45,937 bases of DNA from Betaproteobacteria bacterium (GCA_025358155.1 JANYKR010000217.1:1-45937), one strand, 5' to 3'; positions 36,020 through 45,880 are shown, counted from the stretch's first letter. Translations and numbers: made by a program. The notes: a model not told the origin generated them from the sequence alone.

Positions 36020-37855
36020 TCAGAACCAGGCGTCCTGCATGTCCCGACAGACCGGGTTGCGGCTGGCCACCACGGCCAGCCAAGCGTCGATCTTGGGCAA
36101 CTCGTAGTCGAAAAAATAATGGCAGGCCTGCAGCTTGCCGGCAACAAAGCCCGGGTCGGCAACCGCCGCACCGCTGGCGCCCTGCAACGCCACCGTCGCC
36201 ACATCCAGCCATATCCACGCCAGCACCACATGGCCAAAGCCCTGAAGGTAGGGTGTGGCGTTGGCCAGTGCGTCCTCCGGCTTGCCGGTGGACCAGGCCT
36301 GGGCGGTGGCAGCGCAGAGCGATGCCACCGCCGAGGTCAATGCCGCGGCGTGCCTGGCCAGCGCCGGCTCGGCTGCTGCGCGGCTGATCGTGCGATCTGC
36401 GGTGCTGACCAGCAGCTTGAGGCCGGCGCCGTCGTCCATCACCACCTTGCGGCCCAGCAGGTCCAGGCCCTGGATGCCGTGGGTGCCCTCGTGGATCATG
36501 TTGAGCCGGTTGTCGCGCCAGTACTGCTCGACCGGAAAGTCCCGGGTGTAGCCGTAGCCGCCATGCACCTGGATCGCCAGGCTGTTGGCCTCCAGGCACC
36601 ACTCGCTGGGCCAGCTCTTGGCAATCGGCGTCAGCACTTCCAGCAGCAGCGCCGCCTCTTTGGCCGCGACCGGCTCGCCGGTGTGCTGCTCATCGACCAG
36701 CCGGGCGCAGTACAGCGCCAGCGCCAGCGCGCCTTCGGCATAGGCTTTTTGCGCCAGCAGCATGCGTTTGATGTCGGCATGTTCGATGATGGCCACCTGG
36801 GGTGCAGCGGCGTCCTTGCCGCCCGCCGTCACCGGCCTGCCCTGCGGCCGCTGACGGGCATAGGCCAGCGAGGCCTCGTAACCCGCCATGCCCAGCATGG
36901 TCGCGGCCATGCCCACGCCGATGCGGGCCTCGTTCATCATGTGGAACATCGCACGCAAGCCCTGGCCCGGCTGGCCGACGAGGTAGCCCACGGCGCCTGG
37001 TGCTGCGCCGGGCCGGAATTTGCCCTCGCCAAAGTTGAGCAGCGTGTTGGTGGTGCCGCGCCAACCCAGCTTGTGGTTGAGCCCGGCCAGCGCCACGTCG
37101 TTGCGCTCGCCGGTGAGCTGTCCTGCAGCGTCCACCATCTTCTTGGGCACGATGAACAGCGAAATACCCTTGACGCCCGCCACCGGCTTGCCGTCCGGCC
37201 CGGGAATCTTGGCCAGCACCAGGTGGATGATGTTCTCGGTCAGCTCATGCTCGCCAGCCGAGATCCACATCTTGTTGCCCTTGAGACGGAAGCGCTTACC
37301 CAGCGGGTCGGACTCGTAGCCTCCGCCGTCAGGCACAGCGCGGGTCGCCACGTCCGACAGGCTGGAGCCGGCCTGTGGCTCGGACAGGCACATCGTGCCC
37401 GACCAGCGGCCCGAGAACTCGTTGAGCGCAAACACCTGCTTCTGGGTCTCGCTGCCATGCGCCATCAGCAAGTTGGCATTGCCCACGGTCAGCAGGCTGC
37501 CGTTGATGCTGACCGAGGCCTTGGCAAAAAAAGCGTTGGCGGCCGACTCCAGCGTGTAGGGCAACTGCATGCCGCCGATCTCGAAATCTTGTGCTGCCGA
37601 CAGCATGCCCGAGGCGGCGTAGGCGTCCCAGGCGTCTTGCGTGGCCTGCGGCAGGATCACCTTTTCGCCGTCGAAGCGGGGCTCCTCGGTATCGACCAGC
37701 CGGTTGAACGGCGCAAACTTGTCGCGGGCGATCTTTTCGCAGGTGTCGAGCACCTGATTGAATGTGTCCCTGGAATGCTCGGCAAAGCGGCGCCTCGAAC
37801 AGAGCGTGCTGACGTGCAGCCAGTCGTGCAGCAGAAAGTCAACGGTGGTGCGCAT
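36020..37855 (-). CDS. Acyl-CoA dehydrogenase, long (DmdC/FadE-like) type
   Basis: This 611-residue flavoprotein is longer than ordinary 380-residue acyl-CoA dehydrogenases. The FAD/substrate segments are 'GTMCLSEPQAGSSLSD', 'LKGNKMWISAGEHEL', 'NHKLGWRGTTNTLLNFGEG', 'FHMMNEARIGVGMAATMLG' and 'QVHGGYGYTRDFPVEQYWRDNRL'. The extra C-terminal helical domain (about 460-611) is typical of the group containing 3-methylmercaptopropionyl-CoA dehydrogenase DmdC. The substrate chain type cannot be read. It begins the 2,3-desaturation step of beta-oxidation. A 184-base gap with a 12-base repeat precedes it. Confidence 0.92.
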   Translation of the reverse strand: MRTTVDFLLHDWLHVSTLCSRRRFAEHSRDTFNQVLDTCEKIARDKFAPFNRLVDTEEPRFDGEKVILPQATQDAWDAYAASGMLSAAQDFEIGGMQLPYTLESAANAFFAKASVSINGSLLTVGNANLLMAHGSETQKQVFALNEFSGRWSGTMCLSEPQAGSSLSDVATRAVPDGGGYESDPLGKRFRLKGNKMWISAGEHELTENIIHLVLAKIPGPDGKPVAGVKGISLFIVPKKMVDAAGQLTGERNDVALAGLNHKLGWRGTTNTLLNFGEGKFRPGAAPGAVGYLVGQPGQGLRAMFHMMNEARIGVGMAATMLGMAGYEASLAYARQRPQGRPVTAGGKDAAAPQVAIIEHADIKRMLLAQKAYAEGALALALYCARLVDEQHTGEPVAAKEAALLLEVLTPIAKSWPSEWCLEANSLAIQVHGGYGYTRDFPVEQYWRDNRLNMIHEGTHGIQGLDLLGRKVVMDDGAGLKLLVSTADRTISRAAAEPALARHAAALTSAVASLCAATAQAWSTGKPEDALANATPYLQGFGHVVLAWIWLDVATVALQGASGAAVADPGFVAGKLQACHYFFDYELPKIDAWLAVVASRNPVCRDMQDAWF

Positions 37856-37947
37856 GGGGCAAGGCTCTTTTCATCAGGCCGCGCTGCAGGCTGCCTGCAG
37901 GGTGGCGCACTGGGCGGCTCAGGGCTTGGCCGAAATTTTGGAATGAG

Positions 37948-37983
37948 CTTCGGGCGGACCTTCGGCTGGACATTCGGGCCAGT
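37948..37983. repeat. 12-base tandem repeat (x3) upstream of the acyl-CoA dehydrogenase
   Basis: cttcgggcggac, cttcggctggac and attcgggccagt follow one another at 37948, 37960 and 37972, between the dehalogenase end and the dehydrogenase start. Confidence 0.75.
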
Positions 37984-38039
37984 GCGGTTGTTGGACCGAA
38001 GTGAATCTCAAGCACCGTTGCAGCCTTGCAGCAGCCCGC

Positions 38040-38936
38040 TCACGGTGGCGCCAGGCCAAAGTGCTGCAGCGCTGCGCGGGCAACCGGTGCACCCCATTCG
38101 GGCAGAAAGTGCCCGCCCTCAGGCACCCGCCAGGGCGGCGGGCAGCCACGGATCGTCTGCTGCAAGGCCTGCATGGGTGCGCCGGCCAGCACCGGGTCTT
38201 GCTCGCCGATGGCCATGAAGCTGTCGCCGGTCCAGCGCTGCTGCCAAAAGTCTGCCGCCTCGCGGCTGAGGGCCGCACCGGGCGCGTCGCCGCCGTCGGG
38301 AACCAGGTTCGGAAAGGCCCGCAAGGCTGCTTTGTAAGACGCATCGGGGAATGGCGCGTCGTAAGCAGCAGCCTCGGCGCCGTTCATGTCGGGCCGACCC
38401 CGCCGCAGCAGTTTGCCCACGGCCAGGTCGGGCTGGCTGTTGCTGTAGTCGCGCCACTGGCGGAAGCCGTCTGTCAGGGTGCCGGTGGCCAGCGTGGTGT
38501 TCATCACCAGCAGCCGGGTGTAGCGCGCCGGCGCGGCCATTGGCAAAGTCAGCCCGAAAATGCCGCCCCAGTCCTGGCAGACCAGCATCACCCGCTGCGA
38601 ATCCAGCAACTCGACAAAGTTCAACAGGCTCTGGCGGTGCAGCTCAAACCCGTGCCAGGACTCATCGGCCGGCTTGTCGGACTGGCCAAAACCGATCAGG
38701 TCCGGCGCGACCACCCGGAGTCCGGCAGCGGTGAACACCGGGATCATCTGCCGGTACAGATAGCCCCAGCTCGGGTTGCCGTGCAGGCAGAGCGCTGTGA
38801 CTGCGGCATCGCGTGGCCCCTCGTCGATGTAGGCCATGCGCGGTCCGGCCGCACCCAATGGTTGGGTGTACTGCGCGGCGTACGGCCAGCCCGGCAGGCC
38901 GGCAAAGCATGAATCAGGCGTGCGCAAGAAGCTCAT
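38040..38936 (-). CDS. Haloalkane dehalogenase, DhlA-like (subfamily HLD-I)
   Basis: This 298-residue alpha/beta-hydrolase follows Xanthobacter DhlA from end to end: '[11 protein letters not shown]', [16 protein letters not shown]-like segment with oxyanion HGNP, nucleophile Asp122 with halide-binding Trp123 in VCQDWGG, 'LTLPMA', cap-domain Trp161 in GFRQWRDY (aligned with DhlA Trp175), '[13 protein letters not shown]', acid Asp247 in GEQDPVL, and His276 in GGHF. HLD-I enzymes cleave carbon-halogen bonds of short alkanes to alcohols. An epoxide hydrolase is less likely given the DW pair and cap Trp. It sits between a thiolase and an acyl-CoA dehydrogenase with a 15-base spacing. The natural substrate is unknown. 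Confidence 0.82.
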   Translation of the reverse strand: MSFLRTPDSCFAGLPGWPYAAQYTQPLGAAGPRMAYIDEGPRDAAVTALCLHGNPSWGYLYRQMIPVFTAAGLRVVAPDLIGFGQSDKPADESWHGFELHRQSLLNFVELLDSQRVMLVCQDWGGIFGLTLPMAAPARYTRLLVMNTTLATGTLTDGFRQWRDYSNSQPDLAVGKLLRRGRPDMNGAEAAAYDAPFPDASYKAALRAFPNLVPDGGDAPGAALSREAADFWQQRWTGDSFMAIGEQDPVLAGAPMQALQQTIRGCPPPWRVPEGGHFLPEWGAPVARAALQHFGLAPP

Positions 38937-38951
38937 CGTAGGGCTGCCCGG

Positions 38952-40127
<1,176 letters not shown>

Positions 40128-40174
40128 GGGAGGCTCCTGGGGGTCAAGCGTAGGGGGAAAGGCACAAAACGGGC

Positions 40175-40774
40175 TCAGGCCGCTGCGGTTACTGCGGCTA
40201 CTGCGGTCGAAGACTTGTAGACACTGTTTTTCACACTGCCAAAAACACGGCGCAGCATCGGCTCGAAATCGGCAATCGGCAAGGTCTCGGCCCGCGGGTC
40301 GAAGGCCGGGTTGTCGTAGAGCGCACAGAACTCTTCGGTGCGGTCAAAGTGCGGGTTGCCGCGGAACTGCTCACGCAGGTTGCGGTCCAGCCCGATGTGG
40401 TGAAAGAAGTAGTACCCCTGGAAAATGCCGTGGTGCTGCACCATCCACAGGTTGGCGTCACTGACAAAGGGCTTGAGGATGGCCGCGGCGATGTCGAAGT
40501 GGTTGTACGAGCCCAGCGTGTCGCCGATGTCGTGCAGCAGCGCGCAGACCACGTACTCCTCGTCGCGACCGTCCTTCAGCGCCCGGGTCGCCGTCTGCAG
40601 CGAGTGCTGGTAGCGGTCGATCGGGAACCCGCCCTGGTCGCCGTCGAGCAGCTTGAGGTGGGCCAGCACCCTGTCGGGCAAGCCGCGTGCTGCCAGCATC
40701 GCTTCGGCGCCAATGGCCTGCCAGTCGGCGGCGGTGCTTTCTTCCATGCGGGCAAAGGTCGCGGGTGCGGTCAT
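40175..40774 (-). CDS. HD-domain protein (possible diiron oxygenase-like or phosphohydrolase), function unknown
   Basis: This 199-residue soluble protein has His57 in YQHSLQTA, His81-Asp82 in LLHDIGD, His92 in YNHFDIA, His114/115 in [17 protein letters not shown] (with His125/126) and Asp154 in [10 protein letters not shown]. The order H...HD...H...H...D is that of the HD fold with two metals. The QHSLQ motif and dense histidines recall the HD oxygenases (PhnZ, MIOX) as much as phosphohydrolases. It lies between a FadJ-type enzyme and a thiolase, so an acyl-chain hydroxylation or C-C cleavage role is possible but unproven. The tail is a VTAAA repeat. A strong Shine-Dalgarno (aaggag) fixes the start. 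Confidence 0.8.
   Translation of the reverse strand: MTAPATFARMEESTAADWQAIGAEAMLAARGLPDRVLAHLKLLDGDQGGFPIDRYQHSLQTATRALKDGRDEEYVVCALLHDIGDTLGSYNHFDIAAAILKPFVSDANLWMVQHHGIFQGYYFFHHIGLDRNLREQFRGNPHFDRTEEFCALYDNPAFDPRAETLPIADFEPMLRRVFGSVKNSVYKSSTAVAAVTAAA
40183..40209 (-). repeat. 9-base in-frame repeat (x3) at the 3' end of the HD-domain gene
   Basis: ctgcggtta, ctgcggcta and ctgcggtcg at 40183, 40192 and 40201 encode the Ala/Val/Thr tail. Confidence 0.75.
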
Positions 40775-40812
40775 TGGGGCTCCTTGGATCGGGACGTTGC
40801 GGGTGCCTGGGG

Positions 40813-42909
40813 TCAGGTGAAGCTCTTGCCTTCGGCCACCAGCCGGGCCAGCATCGGCGCTGGTTGCCAGAATGCGCCGTCGTCCAACGGGTTGGCCGCA
40901 AAACGATTCATCGCGGTGACCACGTTGTAGAGGCCAAACGTGTCGGCATAGCACAGCGGGCCACCCCGGAACAGCGGAAAACCGTAGCCGGTCAGGTAGA
41001 CCATGTCGATGTCGCTGGCCTTGTTGGCAATGCCTTCTTCCAGGATGTGCGCGGCCTCGTTGACCAGGCTGAACACCAGGCGCTGCACGATCTCTTCGTC
41101 ACCGATCTTGCGGGCAGTGATGCCCAGTTCCTTGCGGTGATCGACCACCATCTGCTCGACCAGCTTGCTGGGGATCGCATCGCGCTTGCCCGGCAGGTAG
41201 TCGTACCAGCCGGCGCCGGTCTTCTGGCCGTAGCGGCCCATCTCGCAAAGCAGGTCGGCGGTCTTGCTGTACTTGAGATTGGCGATCTCGACCGCGCGGC
41301 GCTTGCGGATAGCCCAGCCGATGTCGTTGCCGGCGAGGTCACCCATGCGGAACGGGCCCATCGCGAAGCCGAACTTCTCGACCGCTTTGTCGACCTGGGC
41401 CGGGGTGCAGCCCTCGTCCAGCAAAAACCCGGCCTGGCGGCTGTACTGCTCGATCATGCGGTTGCCGATGAAGCCGTCGCACACGCCCGAGACCACCGCC
41501 GTCTTCTTGATTTTCTTGGCGATCACCATCACGGTGGCCAGCACGTCCTTGGCGGTGGCTTTGCCACGCACCACCTCCAGCAGCCGCATCACGTTGGCGG
41601 GGCTGAAAAAGTGCATGCCCACCACGTCCTGCGGTCGCTGCGTGAAGTTGGCGATCTTGTCGACATCTAGCGTCGAGGTGTTGGACGCCAGTATCGCGCC
41701 GGGCTTGGCCACGGCGTCGAGCTGCTTGAACACCGCCTCCTTGACGCCGAGCTCCTCGAACACCGCCTCGATGATCAGGTCAGCGTCTTTGAGGTCGTCA
41801 TAGGCCAGCGTGGTGGACAACAGCGCCATGCGCTGCTCGTACTTGTCCTGCTTGAGCTTGCCCTTCTTGACCTGCGCCTCGTAGTTCTTGCGGATGGTGG
41901 CCACGCCGCGCTCCAGCGCGTCGGGCTTCATCTCCAGCATCGTCACTGGCAGGCCGGCGTTCAAGAAGTTCATCGTGATGCCGCCGCCCATGGTGCCGGC
42001 ACCGATCACGCCGACCTTGGCGATGTTGCGCAGCGGTGTGCCCTCGGGCACGTCCGGGATCTTGCTGGCAGCACGCTCGCCAAAAAACGCATGGCGCAGC
42101 GCCTTGGCCTCGGGTGTGAGCATCAGGCCCTTGAAGATGCGCAGCTCCTCGGCCAGGCCATCGTCGAGGTTGCGGGCTTTCAGCGACGCCGCCACGGCAT
42201 CGACACAGCCCAGCGGCGCCGGGAAGTTTTTGCTCATGCCCTTGACCATGTTGCGCACAAACTGCACGTAGGCGTCGGGGTTGGGGTGGTTGACTTTCAG
42301 ATCACGCACGGTGGGCAGCGGGCGCTTGTCGGCAACCGACTTGGCAAACGCAATCGCGCCGGGGATCAACTCGCCGGTGATGACTTCGTCAAACAGCTTT
42401 TGACCCGGCAGCGAAGCCAGCAACTCGCTCTTGACCGGTTCGCCGGTGACGATCATGTTCATCGCGGTCTCGACGCCCAGCACCCTCGGCAGCCGCTGCG
42501 TGCCACCAGCACCCGGGATCAGGCCGATCTTGACCTCGGGCAGCGCAATCGCCGCGCCCGGCGAAACCACCCGGTACTGGCAACCCAGCGACAGCTCCAG
42601 CCCACCGCCCATGCAGACGGTGTGGATCGCCGCGACGATGGGTTTGGTTGAGGCTTCAGCCAGCTTGATCAGGGTGAGCAGGTTGGGCTCGGCCATCGAC
42701 TTGGGCGAGTCGAACTCGCGGATGTCGGCACCGCCCGAAAACGCCTTGCCGCCGCCGGTCAGCACGATGGCGCTGACCGCCGCGTCGGCCTGCGCCTTGG
42801 CAAAACCGTCGGCAATGCCGCGCCGGGTCTCGTAACCCAGGCCGTTGACCGGCGGGTTGTTCATCGTGATGACGGCAATGCCGTCGGTGACCTGGTAGCT
42901 GGTGCTCAT
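40813..42909 (-). CDS. Bifunctional enoyl-CoA hydratase / 3-hydroxyacyl-CoA dehydrogenase (FadB/FadJ type)
   Basis: This 698-residue multifunctional enzyme has an N-terminal crotonase domain (about 1-190; 'GGGKAFSGGADIREF', 'HTVCMGGGLELSLGCQYRV', 'EVKIGLIPGAGGTQRLPR'), with both catalytic glutamates present in LELSLG and EVKIGL. The 3-hydroxyacyl-CoA dehydrogenase starts near residue 298 with the NAD loop VIGAGTMGGG and carries the catalytic region GMHFFSPANVMRLLEVV. Two C-terminal HCDH domains follow (to about 690). It does hydration and NAD-linked oxidation in beta-oxidation. It is the first gene of the run, preceded by a promoter/operator region and the liv terminator. Confidence 0.94.
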   Translation of the reverse strand: MSTSYQVTDGIAVITMNNPPVNGLGYETRRGIADGFAKAQADAAVSAIVLTGGGKAFSGGADIREFDSPKSMAEPNLLTLIKLAEASTKPIVAAIHTVCMGGGLELSLGCQYRVVSPGAAIALPEVKIGLIPGAGGTQRLPRVLGVETAMNMIVTGEPVKSELLASLPGQKLFDEVITGELIPGAIAFAKSVADKRPLPTVRDLKVNHPNPDAYVQFVRNMVKGMSKNFPAPLGCVDAVAASLKARNLDDGLAEELRIFKGLMLTPEAKALRHAFFGERAASKIPDVPEGTPLRNIAKVGVIGAGTMGGGITMNFLNAGLPVTMLEMKPDALERGVATIRKNYEAQVKKGKLKQDKYEQRMALLSTTLAYDDLKDADLIIEAVFEELGVKEAVFKQLDAVAKPGAILASNTSTLDVDKIANFTQRPQDVVGMHFFSPANVMRLLEVVRGKATAKDVLATVMVIAKKIKKTAVVSGVCDGFIGNRMIEQYSRQAGFLLDEGCTPAQVDKAVEKFGFAMGPFRMGDLAGNDIGWAIRKRRAVEIANLKYSKTADLLCEMGRYGQKTGAGWYDYLPGKRDAIPSKLVEQMVVDHRKELGITARKIGDEEIVQRLVFSLVNEAAHILEEGIANKASDIDMVYLTGYGFPLFRGGPLCYADTFGLYNVVTAMNRFAANPLDDGAFWQPAPMLARLVAEGKSFT

Positions 42910-42937
42910 GGTGGACCTTTCAACGCGGGGAAATCAG

Positions 42938-42968
42938 AAAATAGCACGGTCGTTCGATTCTAGGAATC
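42938..42968 (-). promoter_or_regulatory. Promoter/operator region of the beta-oxidation run
   Basis: On the minus strand there is a possible -10 TATTTT (plus 42938-42943), preceded by an imperfect dyad GAACGACCGTGC (42944-42955, core ACG-AC-CGT) and a perfect dyad GATTC-TAG-GAATC (42956-42968). ACGnnCGT dyads are typical of TetR-family acyl-CoA regulators. The regulator gene is not in the window. Confidence 0.45.
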
Positions 42969-43008
42969 AAAAAACGCCGGGGCCTGTCTCTGCAGCGACA
43001 AGGCCGGC
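42969..43008 (-). terminator. Terminator of the liv operon
   Basis: On the minus strand after the livF stop, GCCGGCCTTGTC pairs with GACAGGCCCCGGC (with a two-base bulge) and is followed by six T (plus-strand A 42969-42974). It separates livF from the downstream FadJ-type gene. Confidence 0.75.
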
Positions 43009-43044
43009 TCGGGTGCCAGGAGGCGAGGGTTAACACTGGCTTCA

Positions 43045-43740
43045 TCAGACCTCCAGCCATTCCTTTCGAACTTCGCTGGCCGCTTTCAAATCTGCTGGCG
43101 TGCCCTCGAACACGATCTGGCCATGGCCCATCACCAGGCAGCGCTCGGACACCTGCAGCGCGATGGTGAGCTTTTGCTCGACCAGCAGCACCGACACCCC
43201 GCGCCGCTTGAGCTCGCGCAGGTACTCGGCCACCAATTCGACGATCTTGGGCGCCAGGCCTTCGGTCGGCTCGTCGATCATGATGAGATCGGGGTCGCCC
43301 ATCAGCGTGCGGCACAAGGTCAGCATCTGCTGCTCGCCGCCGGACAGCACACCCGCCTCGGTGTGCTGTCGCTCCTTGAGGCGCGGGAACATGCCGTACA
43401 TGTCATCAAAGCTCCAGCGCGGTTTGAGCTTGCCACGCTTCTCGCCCAGCATCAGGTTCTGGTGCACCGTGAGCTTGGGGAAGATGTCGCGGTTCTCGGG
43501 CACGTAGCCGATGCCGAGGTGGGCAATCTCGAACGCCTTTTTGCCCAGGATCGGCTGGTCACGCCAGCTGATGCTGCCCGCGCCATGCACCAGGCCCATG
43601 ATGGCCTTGACGGTGGTGGACCGGCCCGAGCCGTTGCGGCCCAGCAGGCTGACGATCTCGCCGGCACCCACGCCAAAGCTCACACCATGCAGCACATGGC
43701 TCTTGCCGTAGAAGGCGTTCACATCTTGAAGTTTCAGCAT
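43045..43740 (-). CDS. livF: Branched-chain-type ABC transporter ATP-binding protein (LivF-like), Walker A Lys to Arg
   Basis: This 231-residue ATPase belongs to the HAAT importer family. The nucleotide loop is GRNGSGRST (34-42), so the normally invariant Walker A lysine is Arg40. The signature LSGGEQQM, Walker B LIMIDEPTEGL and the switch His region (LLVEQK) look normal. The C-terminus 'VFEGTPADLKAASEVRKEWLEV' is typical LivF. It starts one base after the livG stop. Substrates are branched or aromatic amino acids or carboxylates; the adjacent acyl-CoA run suggests a carboxylate. ATPase function with Arg may be altered. Confidence 0.92.
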   Translation of the reverse strand: MLKLQDVNAFYGKSHVLHGVSFGVGAGEIVSLLGRNGSGRSTTVKAIMGLVHGAGSISWRDQPILGKKAFEIAHLGIGYVPENRDIFPKLTVHQNLMLGEKRGKLKPRWSFDDMYGMFPRLKERQHTEAGVLSGGEQQMLTLCRTLMGDPDLIMIDEPTEGLAPKIVELVAEYLRELKRRGVSVLLVEQKLTIALQVSERCLVMGHGQIVFEGTPADLKAASEVRKEWLEV

Positions 43741-43741
43741 G

Positions 43742-44584
43742 TCAGTGCCCCGCTGCCCGCTCGGCCGCCTGTTGATCGGCCGCCTGCTGCTCAGCCGCCT
43801 GTTGATCGGCCAGAACCGATCCCAGGTAGGCCTCCTGCACCCGCGGGTTGGCGCGCACCGCCTCCGGCAAGTCAAACGCGATGACCTCGCCGTAGACCAG
43901 CACCGCGATCTTGTCGGCCAAGCCAAACACCACGCCCATGTCGTGCTCTACCGTCAGCAGGGTCTTGCCGGCGGTTACCTCGCGGATCAGCTGGATGAAT
44001 CGGGTGGTCTCGCTCTTGCTCATGCCGGCGGTGGGCTCGTCGAGCAGGATCACGTCCGAGCCGCCGGCAATCGTGATGCCGATCTCGAGGGCTCGTTGTT
44101 CGGCATAGGTCAGGTTCATCGCCAGATGGTCGCGGCGGCGCTCCAACTTGAGCATCTTCAGCACCTGCTCGGCACGCTCGTTGGCATCGTGCAGTTTGCT
44201 CAAGAACTTCCAGAACGAATACTGGTAGCCCATGGACCACAGCACCGCACAGCGGATGTTCTCGAATACCGACAGCCGGGTGAACAGGTTGCTGACCTGG
44301 AAGCTGCGCGACAGCCCGCGCCGGTTGATCTCGAAGGGCGTCAGGCCGTCGATGCGCTGGCCGTTGAGCATGATCCGCCCGCTGGTCAGCCCGAACCGAC
44401 CAGAAATCAGGTTGAACAGCGTGCTCTTGCCCGCGCCGTTGGGGCCGATGATGGCCACCCGCTCGCCCGGGCGCACCTGCAACTGCGCACCGCGGATGAT
44501 CTGGGTCTTGCCAAACTGCTTGTGCACATCGAGCAACTCGACGGCGAACTCGGGCTGGCCCGGCTTTGCTTGAACCGCGCTCAT
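43742..44584 (-). CDS. livG: Branched-chain-type ABC transporter ATP-binding protein (LivG-like)
   Basis: This 280-residue ATPase has intact Walker A GPNGAGKST (47-55), 'ISRSFQV'-type Q-loop as RGLSRSFQVSNLFTRLSV, the LivG-type signature NLTYAEQRALEI, Walker B VILLDEPTAGM and switch His in TVEHDMG. It has the BCA_ABC_C-like C-terminus, then a DQQAA/EQQAA repeat tail. ATG 44584 overlaps the livM stop (TGATG); a GTG one codon earlier is possible. It should pair with LivF as the hetero-ATPase dimer. Confidence 0.93.
   Translation of the reverse strand: MSAVQAKPGQPEFAVELLDVHKQFGKTQIIRGAQLQVRPGERVAIIGPNGAGKSTLFNLISGRFGLTSGRIMLNGQRIDGLTPFEINRRGLSRSFQVSNLFTRLSVFENIRCAVLWSMGYQYSFWKFLSKLHDANERAEQVLKMLKLERRRDHLAMNLTYAEQRALEIGITIAGGSDVILLDEPTAGMSKSETTRFIQLIREVTAGKTLLTVEHDMGVVFGLADKIAVLVYGEVIAFDLPEAVRANPRVQEAYLGSVLADQQAAEQQAADQQAAERAAGH
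43764..43808 (-). repeat. 15-base in-frame repeat (x3) in the livG tail
   Basis: gccgcctgttgatcg, gccgcctgctgctca and gccgcctgttgatcg (units 1 and 3 identical) start at 43764, 43779 and 43794 and encode (D/E)QQAA on the minus strand. Confidence 0.85.
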
Positions 44585-45879
44585 CACAAGGCCTCCCGGC
44601 GCTTGGTCTCGCGCTCGATTTCTTCAGCAATCGCGCCCCAGACCCGGCCAAAGCTGCGGCGCCGCCATTCGAACAAAGCAGCGCCTGCCACCAACAACAG
44701 CGCGGCAGCGATCCAACTCGGCGCCGCCTGGGCGTCCAAGGTCACACCCAGGAAGCCCATCTTCGGCCCCAGCGCGGCATTGAGCTGCAGGTGGTAGAGC
44801 ATTTCGATCATTGCCGACGCGCCGGTCAGCGCGATCAGCGCCGCCACGCCCAGCACGGCATAGCCCGGCAGCACCCGCCGCAGCTTGCCAAACACTGCCA
44901 GCCGCAGGTTCATCATGATCAGGCTGGCCAGCCCGCCAGGCGCATACATCACCATCAGCAAAAAGACCAGTCCCAGGTACAGCAACCAGGCCTTGGTCAG
45001 CTCTGACAACAGCACCAGCGCAATCACCATCAGCACCGCGCCCAAGATAGGGCCAAAGAAGAAGGTGGCGCCGCCCAAAAACACAAACAGCAAGTAGGCG
45101 CCAGAGCGTGCCGCGCCCACCACCTCGGCGGTGACGATCTCGAAGTTCAGCGCCCCCAGCCCACCCGCGATGCCGGCAAAAAAGCCCGAGATCACGAAGG
45201 CCAGGTAACGCACCTTCTGGGTGTTGTAGCCGATGAACTCGACCCGCTCGGGGTTGTCGCGCACGGCGTTGAGCATGCGGCCCAACGGGGTGAGCGTCAT
45301 CGCGTACATCAGCGCGGTGCTGATGAAACAGTAGACGGCAATCAGGTAGTAGACCTGGATCTGCGGGCCGAAGCTGATGCCGGCTACCGCCTTGCCCAGC
45401 ACCCGGTTGCCCGAGATGCCGCCCTCGCCACCAAAAAACTCGGGGATCATCAGCGACATCGACCAGACCAGCTCACCCACGCCCATCGTGATCATCGCGA
45501 AGGTGGTGCCGCTCTTCTTGGTCGTTACCCAGCCCAGCACCGCGGCAAAAAACAGGCCAGACAAGCCGCCCACCAGCGGGATCAGGCTGACCGGCAGATT
45601 CAAGCTGCCCGCACTGACCATGTTGAGGGTGTGGATCGCCAGGAACGAGCCCAGCCCGCTGTAGACCGCATGACCGAAGCTGAGCATGCCGCCCTGGCCC
45701 AGCAAGATGTTGTAGGCCAGGCAGGCGATGATGGCGATGCCGACCTGCGACAGCATGGTCTGGGCAAAGCTGCTGGTCCACAGCACCGGCGCAATGGCCA
45801 GCACCGCCGCAAAGCCACCCCAGACCAACCAGGCCCCCAGCGGGAAGCGCGGCCGCAAACTCAAAGTAGGCAAGCTCAC
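44584..45879 (-). CDS. livM: Branched-chain-type ABC transporter permease (LivM-like)
   Basis: This 431-residue inner-membrane protein has about ten hydrophobic segments and LivM landmarks: 'AYNILLGQGGMLSFGHAVYSGLGSF', shown as LGQGGMLSFGHAV, 'TPLGRMLNAVRDNPERVEFIG' in part as NAVRDNPERVEF, and 'GFFAGIAGGLGAL'. About 90 residues more than a core LivM extend the C-terminus, including another hydrophobic helix (LGPKMGF...IAAALLLVAGAALFEW). The start is GTG 45879, one base after the livH stop, with a gggagg Shine-Dalgarno inside livH. It forms the membrane channel with LivH. Confidence 0.92.
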   Translation of the reverse strand: MSLPTLSLRPRFPLGAWLVWGGFAAVLAIAPVLWTSSFAQTMLSQVGIAIIACLAYNILLGQGGMLSFGHAVYSGLGSFLAIHTLNMVSAGSLNLPVSLIPLVGGLSGLFFAAVLGWVTTKKSGTTFAMITMGVGELVWSMSLMIPEFFGGEGGISGNRVLGKAVAGISFGPQIQVYYLIAVYCFISTALMYAMTLTPLGRMLNAVRDNPERVEFIGYNTQKVRYLAFVISGFFAGIAGGLGALNFEIVTAEVVGAARSGAYLLFVFLGGATFFFGPILGAVLMVIALVLLSELTKAWLLYLGLVFLLMVMYAPGGLASLIMMNLRLAVFGKLRRVLPGYAVLGVAALIALTGASAMIEMLYHLQLNAALGPKMGFLGVTLDAQAAPSWIAAALLLVAGAALFEWRRRSFGRVWGAIAEEIERETKRREAL

Positions 45880-45880
45880 C

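Noticed and set aside
38040-38936. Epoxide hydrolase instead of dehalogenase
   Set aside because: The Asp-Trp pair after Gln, the aligned cap Trp and end-to-end similarity to DhlA favour HLD-I; the epoxide-hydrolase tyrosine pair is not evident.
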